A program made the position numbers and the translations under genes. From Deltaproteobacteria bacterium (GTDB lineage Bacteria; Desulfobacterota; JAFDED01), in assembly GCA_019310535.1 (NCBI GenBank), contig JAFDED010000031.1, forward strand, positions 1 to 39,642: a DNA stretch of 39,642 nt, in the 5' to 3' direction. How positions within the stretch are numbered: position 1 is the first letter of the stretch; each line of letters starts with the position of its first letter. Below the pieces are notes generated by a model. That model was not told the origin of the DNA and did not search any database. It saw nothing but the letters and a program-made list of their open reading frames with translations. Shown here piece after piece: positions 1 to 7,344 of the stretch.

Positions 1-312
1 CATCACCATGAGAGGGAAGACGGCCAGGGATATCCTGATGGTCTTTACGGCAAACGGCTCTCCCTGTCCGAGAAAATAATTATTGTAGCCGACGCGTACG
101 AAGCCATGATCTCGGACCGCCCTTACCGCCCAACCCTTGACCCTGCTGCCATCAGGCAGGAATTGCAGACAAACAAGGGCACCCAGTTCGATTCAGAAGT
201 AGTGGATGTTTTTCTGGAAATCGAAAGAGAAGTGAGACCTCAATTGAGCAACATAGGATCGCATAAAATTATCCAGTTTCAAGGCGGCACCCATGGTGTC
301 CGCAACAAATAG
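1..312 (+). CDS. HD-GYP domain protein, C-terminal end (5' truncated by window)
   Basis: The frame is open from base 1 and ends in TAG. It begins inside the HHERxDGxGYPxGL block and continues through VADAYEAMISDRPYR, the hallmark C-terminal half of HD-GYP domains. HD-GYP proteins are metal-dependent phosphodiesterases that hydrolyse cyclic di-GMP, usually as output domains of response regulators or sensors. The H-H-x-R/E and D-G-x-G-Y-P motifs are intact. The last 40 or so residues are a poorly conserved tail. The N-terminal sensor or receiver part lies outside the window, so the input signal is unknown. The first potential internal start (ATG 106) lies after the GYP motif and is not the real start. 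Confidence 0.9.
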   Translation, partial: HHHEREDGQGYPDGLYGKRLSLSEKIIIVADAYEAMISDRPYRPTLDPAAIRQELQTNKGTQFDSEVVDVFLEIEREVRPQLSNIGSHKIIQFQGGTHGVRNK

Positions 313-446
313 ATATATCGTTCAAGTAAGGAAACTCCTGCCAAACAAAAAAGCGTTCTTGTATACACAGAGGCTGCATTTTGATCTCAGCGTGCCTTTC
401 AGCTATGCCTTTATTTGGTTCTTCTTATACTGGCGACTGAGTGTGG

Positions 447-539
447 TTACAAAATTGTCAACCCTTTAGAGAGAGCCTTCAGCACCAGCCGGATTTTGTC
501 CTCTGCACTGAACATCCGTCGCCTCAAGACCCTTGGGCA
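447..539 (-). pseudogene. IS3-type OrfA N-terminal fragment
   Basis: Reading the minus strand from about 539, a short frame gives RRRMFSAEDKIRLVLKALSK and then stops at TAA 447-449. RxFSxExKIRxVLxxL is the typical opening of IS3-family OrfA (helix-turn-helix) proteins. Nothing recognisable follows, so this is at most a fragment of an old insertion sequence. It lies in a 0.8 kb stretch (313-1130) with no intact gene. The match is short and made from memory of the family pattern, so it is tentative. Confidence 0.35.
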
Positions 540-581
540 TGCACCCCAACGCGTTCTAAATCTCCCAAACTCCACAACCGA

Positions 582-787
582 TTAAATTATAAGGCCGATT
601 GTCTTCATAGCTCGCTCCTCCTCAGGGATGTTACATTGCTAACTATTGCCGCCGCCAGCCAATCGCCGTCAACAATCTTGTTCGTTTTGATATTCCTGCA
701 TTGGAAAGTTGCCGGATCAATGCAACCCTTCACGAGGACAAAATCCCATCTTTCCTTGATTTGGAAAATGGTGTTAATAGTTCACAT
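582..787 (-). pseudogene. Possible remnant of two overlapping genes
   Basis: On the minus strand an ATG-less frame runs from about 787 to TGA 605-607 (about 60 codons, including DWLAAAIVSN). Its stop overlaps an ATG at 608-606, preceded by GAGGAG, that encodes MKTIGLII and then TAA. MKTIGLI is how many Asp/Glu racemase genes begin (MKTIGLIGGMS). The ATGA overlap and Shine-Dalgarno sequence resemble a former operon junction, but neither piece is complete and the upstream frame has no family I recognise. Confidence 0.22.
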
Positions 788-800
788 TGAAAAATAAGAG

Positions 801-834
801 ATCAAGAGGTATATAGAATCAAGAGGTATGTAGA
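801..834. repeat. 17 bp tandem direct repeat, two copies
   Basis: ATCAAGAGGTATATAGA (801-817) is followed at once by ATCAAGAGGTATGTAGA (818-834), differing at one base. It sits in the decayed non-coding stretch upstream of the dehydrogenase fragment. It is probably a replication-slippage product and has no evident function. Confidence 0.6.
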
Positions 835-861
835 ATAAAAACCTTTTTTTCTCATTTTTCA

Positions 862-1098
862 AGGCTGTACACCAGTAATGACACACTTCTTTTTAAAAGT
901 ATAATTGAAAGAATACCACATGTGGTTTACGGCAACGTCCCAATCCACTGGCAGGAGTTACTCGAAGCGCCGGAGACAGGGCGATGGAACTTGGACCCCT
1001 TCATTACGGGGATATTTCCGCTTGTAGAGGCTGAGACGGCCTTCAGGGCAATCGATGAGGGCACCGTGATCAAGGCTGTGGTATGCCCCGGTGCTTAG
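862..1098 (+). pseudogene. Zinc-type (MDR) alcohol dehydrogenase, C-terminal fragment
   Basis: The frame ending at TAG 1096-1098 encodes WQELLEAPETGRWNLDPFIT, then FPLVEAETAFRAIDEG and KAVVCPG. This is the usual C-terminal pattern of medium-chain zinc dehydrogenases (sorbitol or threonine dehydrogenase type): WxELLxLxxxGRxxLxPLITxxFPLxEAxxAFxxxxxG...KVVVxP. No start codon, Rossmann fold or zinc ligands are present upstream; the frame closes at TAG 814-816 and the sequence before about 890 no longer resembles the family. Only about the last 65 residues of a roughly 340-residue enzyme survive. The stop lies 40 bp before the following aldolase gene, so the two may once have formed an operon. Confidence 0.6.
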
Positions 1099-1123
1099 TG
1101 AATGATCCTATTTCAGCGATTAC

Positions 1124-1132
1124 GGAAAGGAG
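1124..1132 (+). promoter_or_regulatory. Ribosome binding site deciding the aldolase start
   Basis: GGAAAGGAG directly abuts the ATG at 1133, which is too close for initiation, but lies 6 nt before the ATG at 1139. It therefore favours the second ATG. Confidence 0.6.
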
Positions 1133-1138
1133 ATGCTC

Positions 1139-1915
1139 ATGGAGAGGAAGAAGAACAAATTCAAGGAGATGATGGAAAGGGGCGAAGTGGCACTGGGCAC
1201 CTGTGTTTACTCTTTCAGCCCGGCGACCATTGAGCTGGCCGGATTCTGCGGGCTTGACTTTTGTCGCATCGACAACGAACACGCCTGGAGGCAGGATGAG
1301 AGCACCGAGAACCTGCTGCGGGGAGCTTTTTGTGCTGACATCGTTCCGCTGCTCCGTGTGGACAGAGACAACCCCTACCTGATACGCAAAGCTCTGGAGG
1401 CGGGTGCGGGCGGCGTTATAGTTCCCCATGTGAACACGCGCCGGGAGGTGGAGGAGATCGTGCGGGCGGCCAAGTTTCCTCCTCTGGGCAAGAGAGGATT
1501 CGGCAGCCTGTGCTTCTCTGGCCAGTGGGGCGCCAGCGGAGGAACGGATTGGATGGAGTGGAGCAACAACGAGACGATGGTCATCCCCATGGTCGAGGAC
1601 GTGGCCGCCATTCCCAACATTGATGAGATCATGTCTACGGAAGGGTTGAACGGGGTCTATTTCGGTCCCGCTGATTTCAGCATCTCAGCGGGGGTGCCGC
1701 TGCAGACCCGGCACGAGAAAGTCATGGACGCCCTGCGCAGGACCATCGATTCGGCCAAAAAGCACGGCAAGTTTGTGATTTTCGGTGCCAAGTACCCCTA
1801 CTGGGAGGACGCTGTATTGCTCAGGGACATGGGTATCCAGGCTATCGAGATCGGGCACGACCTGTCCATCCTCGGGACCATCTGGAAAAAGACCATTCAG
1901 GAATTCAGGAAATAA
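1139..1915 (+). CDS. HpcH/HpaI-family aldolase
   Basis: The product is 258 residues, normal for class II HpcH/HpaI (2,4-dihydroxyhept-2-ene-1,7-dioate type) aldolases, which cleave or form 2-keto-hydroxy acids with a divalent metal. Visible family blocks are DFCRIDNEHAWRQDES near the N-terminus (usual form DFxxIDxEH), IVPHVNTRREVEEIV in the middle (PxVxTxEEA block), the metal-binding glutamate region MVEDVAAIPNIDEI, and VYFGPADFSISAGVP (usual GPxDLxxSxG). Start 1139 is chosen because of Shine-Dalgarno spacing; 1133 is in the same frame. It stands alone on the plus strand after a dehydrogenase remnant. Substrate cannot be told from sequence. The gene ends in TAA just before two palindromic repeats. 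Confidence 0.88.
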   Translation: MERKKNKFKEMMERGEVALGTCVYSFSPATIELAGFCGLDFCRIDNEHAWRQDESTENLLRGAFCADIVPLLRVDRDNPYLIRKALEAGAGGVIVPHVNTRREVEEIVRAAKFPPLGKRGFGSLCFSGQWGASGGTDWMEWSNNETMVIPMVEDVAAIPNIDEIMSTEGLNGVYFGPADFSISAGVPLQTRHEKVMDALRRTIDSAKKHGKFVIFGAKYPYWEDAVLLRDMGIQAIEIGHDLSILGTIWKKTIQEFRK

Positions 1916-1955
1916 AAGAACAAAAACGCGTCATTTAGCAAGGCATAATGAACCT

Positions 1956-2028
1956 CCCTGCAGCAAGCGGCAGGGTATTTGAAAGGTAATTGCCTCTCTC
2001 CTACCCATCCCCGCAGCAAGCTGCGGGG
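1956..2028. repeat. Pair of related REP-like palindromes
   Basis: Two hairpins of the same design sit 33 bp apart: CCCTGC/GCAGGG (1956-1961 with 1970-1975) and CCCCGCAG-caag-CTGCGGGG (2009-2016 with 2021-2028, a perfect 8 bp stem). Both contain the core GCAGCAAGC. Neither is followed by a T-run, so they are REP-like dispersed elements rather than classical terminators, though they lie where the aldolase transcript would end. Similar palindromes are common between genes in deltaproteobacterial genomes. Confidence 0.65.
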
Positions 2029-2161
2029 AATTCCAAGTTAAAAACTGTGCTGACAGAAATATAGCAACGGCGTATAGTCTCAAGGATCCGCCATTTTCTC
2101 TCAACGATGGAAAGTGGCGTTTGGAGAAAGTTTACACCCGATTAAACCGCGCACACTAAAA

Positions 2162-2533
2162 ATGAAACCCACACTCAAGAAAAAAATGTTTGAACTCCTG
2201 TACCAGGAAGGAGATGTGCATATTCTCATCCAAACGAGAGCCAGGGGACTTCGGATCCCGCAAACCGCAGCCGCCTCCGCCAAGGAGGAGTTCATGGGGT
2301 TTGTGCTGGGGACGATACCATCCCCCCACCTGGAAATAAAAGACGATGGCATTTATGCTCCGCTGCGCTTCGGAAGAGAAAGATTCCATTGCTTTTTTCC
2401 GTGGGACAGCATCCTCCAGATGAACTCTACGGACTGCGTGGTGTTCTATGCCATAGGGGAGAAAAAAAAGAACCGCCGACCCGGGCAAACAAAAGATAGA
2501 CCAAAGCTCAAGGTCGTGAAAAAGGAGGATTAG
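2162..2533 (+). CDS. SspB-like ClpXP adaptor protein
   Basis: The 123-residue product has the SspB layout: a short helical N-terminus (MKPTLKKKMFELLYQEGDVH), a beta-rich body and a charged, disordered tail (KKKNRRPGQTKDRPKLKVVK). Diagnostic blocks are GDVHILIQTRARGLRIP, the hydrophobic FMGFVLGTIPSPHLEIKDDG strand pair and RFHCFFPWDSILQM, matching SspB RVPFxCxVPWDAIxAL. SspB proteins bind ssrA-tagged peptides and deliver them to ClpXP; the C-terminal tail docks on ClpX. The tail here ends LKVVKKED, close to the LRVVK ClpX-binding motif of SspB, which supports the call. A GTG at 2114 in the same frame would add 16 residues without family similarity. No strong Shine-Dalgarno is visible before either start. 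Confidence 0.78.
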   Translation: MKPTLKKKMFELLYQEGDVHILIQTRARGLRIPQTAAASAKEEFMGFVLGTIPSPHLEIKDDGIYAPLRFGRERFHCFFPWDSILQMNSTDCVVFYAIGEKKKNRRPGQTKDRPKLKVVKKED

Positions 2534-2545
2534 GGATAATACTGT

Positions 2546-2745
2546 TCACTTTATTATCATGATACATTGCGAGATGTTGATAGGAGTCAAAGTGATTGAG
2601 TCGCGGCGCCGCAGCGGGAAGTTGCTCATCTTACGCTTCACGCCCCGTGGCTTGCGGCGGTTGCGACTTGATACCACTCGCTCCTGCAATATTTCATCCA
2701 ATACAGCCTCATGGAACGCTGTCCGGTGTCGAGGGGGGAATAGCA
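2546..2745 (-). pseudogene. Transposase C-terminal remnant (IS4-like)
   Basis: On the minus strand a frame without a start codon reads HEAVLDEILQERVV, then SSRNRRKPRGVKRKMSNFPL and RRR, ending at TGA 2546-2548. The motif RxxPRxVKRKMSxFPxxR is typical of the C-terminal tail of a widespread group of IS4-type DDE transposases. Only the last 60 or so residues remain, and nothing upstream continues the match. It lies between the SspB-like gene and the SH3-domain gene and explains an otherwise empty 330 bp. Confidence 0.5.
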
Positions 2746-2867
2746 GCGTGTTGTTTGTTTTTTGCTATGGTAAATTTTGGTTAAGGATATTATGGAGAAT
2801 AATTCCAAAACTAAGGAAAACCCTGAGAATAATGCTCTCGTGTCGGCTTTTTGAACAGAGTCCAGGC

Positions 2868-3548
2868 TCAGGGATACAGCGTTTTCTTTCTGCGCTGAAA
2901 CCTTCCCAGGCTTATACCCACCATCAGCCCGACAAGAAGCACCAGAGAGCCGGAGAGGAACCAGTAAAGCCGGGTTTTTGCCTGCAGCTTTTCATTTTCC
3001 CTTTGCAGAGAGCGGAGCCTGCCGGTCAGAAGCTGCATATCGGCCTTCAGGTTTTCATATTTGCTTTTTATCTCGAGGTATTCACTGGATCCTGCGAGAA
3101 GCTCCTCATAATTCCTCCGCGTGTTCTCCCAATCCTTTTTAAAAGAGTTGGCCTGTTTGAGCAGTTCTTCATTGGATTTTTTCAGGCTGGCATTTTCCTC
3201 GACGAGGATGCCGATTTGGGATTTCTGGTCCTCCAACTCTCTGTTGAGCCGCTCGATTATTATGGATTTGGGAGGTCCCTTCATCAAATACCGGGTCAAC
3301 ACCCAACCTGTCTGTCCGTTATCCAGTTCAACCTGGCTCCAATCGTCTTCCTGTTTGATGATCTTGACCCGTGTTTCTGATGAGAGCAACTGCAGTATCT
3401 TGAAATTCTTTCCTTTTCCCGATCTGAACGTGATCTGGAAAGCGTCGGTCACATACATGGTTTGTGTCATTGCCGTGCTGACGAAGGCCAGAAGAAACAG
3501 GAGGATCAAGCCGGTAATGAGTTGGTAGCGATGCAATACTTGCGTCAT
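2868..3548 (-). CDS. SH3-domain coiled-coil membrane protein (TIGR04211/YgiM-like)
   Basis: The 226-residue product has an N-terminal signal or anchor segment (about 11-28, ITGLILLFLLAFVSTAM), a bacterial SH3 domain (about 30-90; YVTDAFQITFRSGKGKNFKI, then GQTGWVLTRYL), a long coiled coil (about 95-195, rich in E, K, L and Q heptads) and a C-terminal membrane helix (about 196-215) followed by a basic tail (RFQRRKKTLYP). This order is that of the TIGR04211 family, which includes E. coli YgiM. The SH3 domain should face the periplasm and probably binds peptidoglycan or a protein partner; the exact role is unknown. The gene is monocistronic and faces away from its neighbours. Confidence 0.85.
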   Translation of the reverse strand: MTQVLHRYQLITGLILLFLLAFVSTAMTQTMYVTDAFQITFRSGKGKNFKILQLLSSETRVKIIKQEDDWSQVELDNGQTGWVLTRYLMKGPPKSIIIERLNRELEDQKSQIGILVEENASLKKSNEELLKQANSFKKDWENTRRNYEELLAGSSEYLEIKSKYENLKADMQLLTGRLRSLQRENEKLQAKTRLYWFLSGSLVLLVGLMVGISLGRFQRRKKTLYP

Positions 3549-3790
3549 TGGTTCAGATCCTTTCTCCGTGGCTCAGCGCTCATGGGATATGAGGAGTCTT
3601 ACATGGCGGGAAAATCAGCCAGCGCAAAGTAAAACCCGCCGCCACATCACCCACATCACCTCGACTCCCTTCTGGATGAGCGGATTGTAGCATGTTTCCT
3701 ATTCATGAGGCAATGATATGTTTTAATTAATGATATAACGCAATTTGCCATTTGGCAAGTCCCGGACACATCGGAAAACATCCCGAAACA
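3549..3790. other. Intergenic, no gene seen
   Basis: This stretch holds the upstream region of the SH3-domain gene. I see short open frames with no family resemblance, a small palindrome TTGCC-attt-GGCAA, and no convincing promoter. The corrinoid-protein remnant begins near 3791. Confidence 0.5.
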
Positions 3791-4130
3791 TTTCAAGAAG
3801 ATAGCGGTTAATGATATCGTTGATAAAAGCATGGTAAAGGGCATGTCAGTGGTGGCCGACCGCTGGAATGAGGACGAGTGCTTCGTGCGGGAGGTTCTTC
3901 GCTCAGCCGGGACCATGCAGAGGGGATGGACGTCCTGAAGGGGTCATCAACCTGGGGATCGATGTTGACTCCGCAACATTTGTCCAATGTGTTCAAGAAA
4001 ATCCGAATGTACGGGCCATGGGAATGTCCGCGCTCCTGACAACGGCCATGCCGGTACTCAGTCGTTTGCCGATGAGATCGGATCCGATATTCGGCTCATG
4101 GCAACCTCTTCAAATGTCGCCGTTGCTTGA
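3791..4130 (+). pseudogene. Corrinoid (B12-binding) methyltransferase partner protein, internally deleted
   Basis: Three plus-strand frames carry successive pieces of a MtbC/MttC/MtmC-type corrinoid protein. Frame one gives MVKGMSVVADRWNEDECFVR and EVLRSAGTM, the cap-domain end. A shift near 3920 gives MDVLKG. Then comes VINLGIDVDSATFVQCVQEN and MGMSALLTTAMPVL, the B12-domain strand and GMSALLTTTMP block. A last shift gives QSFADEIGSD, matching the usual TQxFADEIGADGY. Missing are the DxHxxG cobalt-ligand loop (usually GDLHDIGKNLV) between LKG and VINLG, and about 30 residues between MPVL and QSFADE. Without the lower-ligand histidine the protein could not bind cobalamin in the normal way. 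The 3' end overlaps the convergent permease gene by about 35 bp. Confidence 0.65.
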
Positions 4131-6006
4131 ATACAACCACGCCTGCTACAGCAATTCCAAAGAGGCTCACCCATAGATGGGGTATTACCAGGGCAAGGCC
4201 CGCGGTGATGGTCAGGAACTGGTCGGCGCGGTTGGTTTTGCAGAGGAACCAGCCCTGCAGGCCGCCGGCCAGGATTACCACCCCCAGAAGGGCCGTTGTG
4301 CTGGCGGTGATGATTTGCGAAAGTATGCCGTGGGTGACAAGAGCAGGGTTATAGACAAACATGTAGGGCACGATAAAGCCGGCCACAGCCAGTTTTGCTG
4401 CGATAAATCCCGTCTCGATGGGGTCCGCATTGGCGATGCTGGCCCCGGCATAGGCGCAGATCGAGACCGGGGGCGTAACACATGCGATGATGGCAAAATA
4501 GAAGGCAAACAGATGGGCCGCCAGCATGTCCACCCCCATTTGAACAAGCGCCGGAGCGGCAAGAGCCGCGGTAAGAACATACGCCGCCGTGGTAGGCAGG
4601 CCTACGCCGAGGATCAGTGAGACGAGCATCACCAAAATGAGCGCGATCAGAAGAATTCCGCCGGAGGAGGCGATGATCATGCTGCTGAATGAGAGGGCCA
4701 GACCCGTGTGGGTCATGACTGCCACAATCATGCCGGCGCATGCGCATGCCATGGCCACCATAACCGTATTGCGCGCGCCTTCGTTCATTGCCGAGAGGAT
4801 CTTGATGGGCCCCATCCACGTGGCACGCTGAAAATACGATGTTACGACCGACAGCAAGATGGCGTAAAACCCGGCTTTCATGGGGGAGTATCCCTTGAAG
4901 AGCATGTAAAAGATGGCGATGACCGGAATGAAGAGGTACGCTTTGGCAAACACGCTTTTGAAGTTGGGGATATCCTCCTCGGGCACGCTCGAAAGCCCTC
5001 GGCGCAATGCCTCAAAATGGACCATTGAGCCTACGGCCATGAAATAGAGCACGGCGCTGATGGAGGCCCCCAGAGCAATATGAAAATAGGGAATACCGGT
5101 TATTTCCGCCATAATGAATGCCGCGGCGCCCATGACCGGGGGCATATACTGGCCGCCTGTGGATGCCGCCGCCTCGACGGCGCCCGCGAAGCTCGGCCTG
5201 TACCCAATGCGCTTCATCAGAGGGATGGTGAAGCTGCCCGTGGCATATACATTGGCCACCGCTATCCCCGTCATGGTTCCAAACAGTGCGCTTGAGAGTA
5301 TAGCGATCTTGGCCGGCCCGCCTCGCGTACGGCCCGCCACTGCAGTGGCAAAATTGGTGAAGAAGATTCCCGACCCCGCATACAAGATAAACGCACCGAA
5401 GAGCACGAACAATATCACGTAAGTGGCCGAAACGCCCGTCAGCATGCCATAGATGCCCTGGTCAGTGTCGAGATACATCATTTCCACCATGCGCTGAAAC
5501 GGGAACCCGTCGTGCTTTAAAATTCCAGGCATATACGGCCCCAACGGCAAATACAATAATGTTGCCACCCCCAGGAACGCCAGCACTGAACTGACCGTCC
5601 TGCGCGTCGCCTCAATCACCAGCAATACATTGATGCTCCCGAAAATGATCTCCCGGGGGAGCAGGTCCGTTGCAAAGATCCATCGCTGCTCCAGGCGGTC
5701 CACCTCCAGGGCCCCCAGAGACCCCACCACCACTGAAAGCAATGCCATCAGGATATCCGGCACGGAAGGCCTGTGCATGGGAGAGTTCTTCCCGGCCGGA
5801 AAGAGGAGAAATGCCATGGGCAGCATGAACATAAGGTGCATGGAGCGCTGAACCCGGGGGTTAAAAAGGCCGTGATACACCGAGTACATATGAAGCGCAG
5901 CAGCAGAAACCGCAACGACAACTACAATGGTATCCACCCCTTTGCTTAAAGAGCGCTGCTTGACAATTTGCCTGGATGTTATGAATTTGAATAGCTGTTG
6001 AAGCAT
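4096..6006 (-). CDS. TAXI-type TRAP transporter, fused 4TM/12TM permease
   Basis: At 636 residues with about 16-17 hydrophobic segments, this matches the fused DctQ-DctM permeases (TIGR02123) that pair with TAXI receptors. These use sodium or proton gradients to import organic acids or amino acids. Family blocks are GVSATYVILFVLFGAFI, AGRTRGGPAKIAILSSALFG, GSFTIPLMKRIGYRPSFAGA, EAAASTGGQYMPPVMGAAAF and GVGLPTTAAYVLTAALAAPA. The receptor gene lies 199 bp upstream on the same strand with stem-loops in between. No strong Shine-Dalgarno precedes the ATG at 6006. The C-terminal extension contains further membrane helices. Substrate is unknown, but an Asp/Glu-racemase-superfamily gene heads the operon. 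Confidence 0.93.
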   Translation of the reverse strand: MLQQLFKFITSRQIVKQRSLSKGVDTIVVVVAVSAAALHMYSVYHGLFNPRVQRSMHLMFMLPMAFLLFPAGKNSPMHRPSVPDILMALLSVVVGSLGALEVDRLEQRWIFATDLLPREIIFGSINVLLVIEATRRTVSSVLAFLGVATLLYLPLGPYMPGILKHDGFPFQRMVEMMYLDTDQGIYGMLTGVSATYVILFVLFGAFILYAGSGIFFTNFATAVAGRTRGGPAKIAILSSALFGTMTGIAVANVYATGSFTIPLMKRIGYRPSFAGAVEAAASTGGQYMPPVMGAAAFIMAEITGIPYFHIALGASISAVLYFMAVGSMVHFEALRRGLSSVPEEDIPNFKSVFAKAYLFIPVIAIFYMLFKGYSPMKAGFYAILLSVVTSYFQRATWMGPIKILSAMNEGARNTVMVAMACACAGMIVAVMTHTGLALSFSSMIIASSGGILLIALILVMLVSLILGVGLPTTAAYVLTAALAAPALVQMGVDMLAAHLFAFYFAIIACVTPPVSICAYAGASIANADPIETGFIAAKLAVAGFIVPYMFVYNPALVTHGILSQIITASTTALLGVVILAGGLQGWFLCKTNRADQFLTITAGLALVIPHLWVSLFGIAVAGVVVFKQRRHLKRLP

Positions 6007-6083
6007 GGGAATGAGGGAAAAATTGCAAGACAGTCAAGTCAAATAATGATGGAGGAACCCCCTTTTGCAAGTCCCCTCCCGGG

Positions 6084-6142
6084 GCGAGGATTTCCCCCCT
6101 CGCCTCCTCCTTACCCTCTCCCTCCGAGGGGAGAGAGTAAGG
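6084..6142 (-). promoter_or_regulatory. Stem-loops between TAXI receptor and permease genes
   Basis: Two hairpins occupy the 199 bp gap. One pairs GCGAGG (6084-6089) with CCTCGC (6098-6103). The larger pairs the 14-15 nt arm beginning CCTTAC at 6109 with the arm ending GTAAGG at 6142, with one mismatch and a loop of about 5 nt. There is no T-run on the transcribed side, so termination is not expected. The position favours mRNA stabilisation or attenuation between receptor and permease. Confidence 0.5.
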
Positions 6143-6205
6143 TTAGGTGTGAAATTTTTATGTGTTGAAATTTGCCTGACCGGCCGGCGCACGAAAGCCG
6201 CCGCA

Positions 6206-7183
6206 TTACCAGCCTTTTTCCTTGTATAATTTCTCAGCGCCGGGATGCAGTTTTCCGCCGGTGCCGATGCCGGCCCGGGAGGGATCAAACTCTTTGAATG
6301 CCGGTGAAATGGCGCGGATGCGATCGGGATTGTCCGCGATGATCTTTGCTATTTTGTAAGCCACATCATCGGGCACATCCTTGTTTGCCATGATGACCGT
6401 AAAGAGCGCCACCGTCTCCACGTCTTCATCCTGCCCCTTGTATGTGCCCCCCTTGATCACCGCGAGCGAGAAGGACCATTCATTGACAAGATAATCCCGC
6501 AGTTTCTTGGAGAAGGACAGGAGTCTGATGGGCCTGGAGATGCTGATAGAAGTGATGATGGATGCGGGCGGGGCGATCATGACAAAGGTGGCGTCCGCGT
6601 TACGGTCCTTGATCTGTGTCTCGATATCGCCATAGCCGAGGTGCATCACCTTGCCGCCCCATTTCTTGATGTCTTCGTAAGAGGTCTTGTAGAACTCAAG
6701 GACCGTTCTGGTGGACCATTCATCTGTTGTACCCACACGATCGGCAGCGAATTTCAGGGGGTGCTTTTTTTTGATCAGATCCTCGATGCTGGTTATCCCC
6801 GTGTCCTTGGTGACCACGAATTGAAGGGGGTTCAAGCCAAACCCGCCCGCAATGGTGCGAATGTTCGGGTGTTTTTTGTCATAGGGCTTTTTGCCCTTGG
6901 AGGCAGCGTTTACAAAGGGCGGGAATGCGAAACCGAGCTGCACTTCCCCGGAATTGACCCTGGGAGGATTGGCCAGCCCTCCCCCGGGCACCACTTTGAT
7001 GTTGATGGATGGCTCCTTTTCCTTGATCAATTGCGCGATTTGCGAAAAGGCCTGATACCAACCTCCCCCTGTGCCGCCGGCCGCGGCCTTTAATGTGAGC
7101 GCCTGCACGTGAGGTGGGATGAGAAGAAGAGAAAGAACCCCGATAAACAAAAGGTATACTAGGTGTCTCCGCCTTGTTGACAT
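6206..7183 (-). CDS. TAXI-family TRAP transporter solute receptor
   Basis: The product is 325 residues from the ATG at 7183, preceded by an excellent AGAAAGGAGGAAAG on the minus strand. An upstream in-frame ATG at 7267 would add 28 residues before the signal peptide and is rejected. The signal peptide is basic STRRRH followed by a hydrophobic core and cleavage near VQA. The mature protein begins LTLKAAAGGTGGGWYQAFSQ, the classic TAXI opening for the periplasmic ligand-binding fold, and contains NSGEVQLGFAFPPFVNAASK. It delivers substrate to the downstream fused permease. Confidence 0.93.
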   Translation of the reverse strand: MSTRRRHLVYLLFIGVLSLLLIPPHVQALTLKAAAGGTGGGWYQAFSQIAQLIKEKEPSINIKVVPGGGLANPPRVNSGEVQLGFAFPPFVNAASKGKKPYDKKHPNIRTIAGGFGLNPLQFVVTKDTGITSIEDLIKKKHPLKFAADRVGTTDEWSTRTVLEFYKTSYEDIKKWGGKVMHLGYGDIETQIKDRNADATFVMIAPPASIITSISISRPIRLLSFSKKLRDYLVNEWSFSLAVIKGGTYKGQDEDVETVALFTVIMANKDVPDDVAYKIAKIIADNPDRIRAISPAFKEFDPSRAGIGTGGKLHPGAEKLYKEKGW

Positions 7184-7344
7184 GGCTTTCCTCCTTTCTG
7201 AAGTTTTGATTCCTTCTTCGGCCCGTTGAGCCATAGGTTTGAAAGGGATCGACCATTTCTCGATCACGTTCCCATGGTAGTTTATCTAATTAACATGCCA
7301 GCCCAATGAGGTCAATACAATAAGTAACAATTTCAAGACTATTT

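Noticed and set aside
441..797. Plus-strand 118-codon frame near the window start
   Set aside because: Composition looks non-coding, and short minus-strand pieces resembling real families occupy the same bases.
2559..3380. Plus-strand open frame of 273 codons
   Set aside because: It overlaps the SH3 coiled-coil gene antisense, has no family pattern, and its N-terminal part coincides with the transposase remnant on the other strand.
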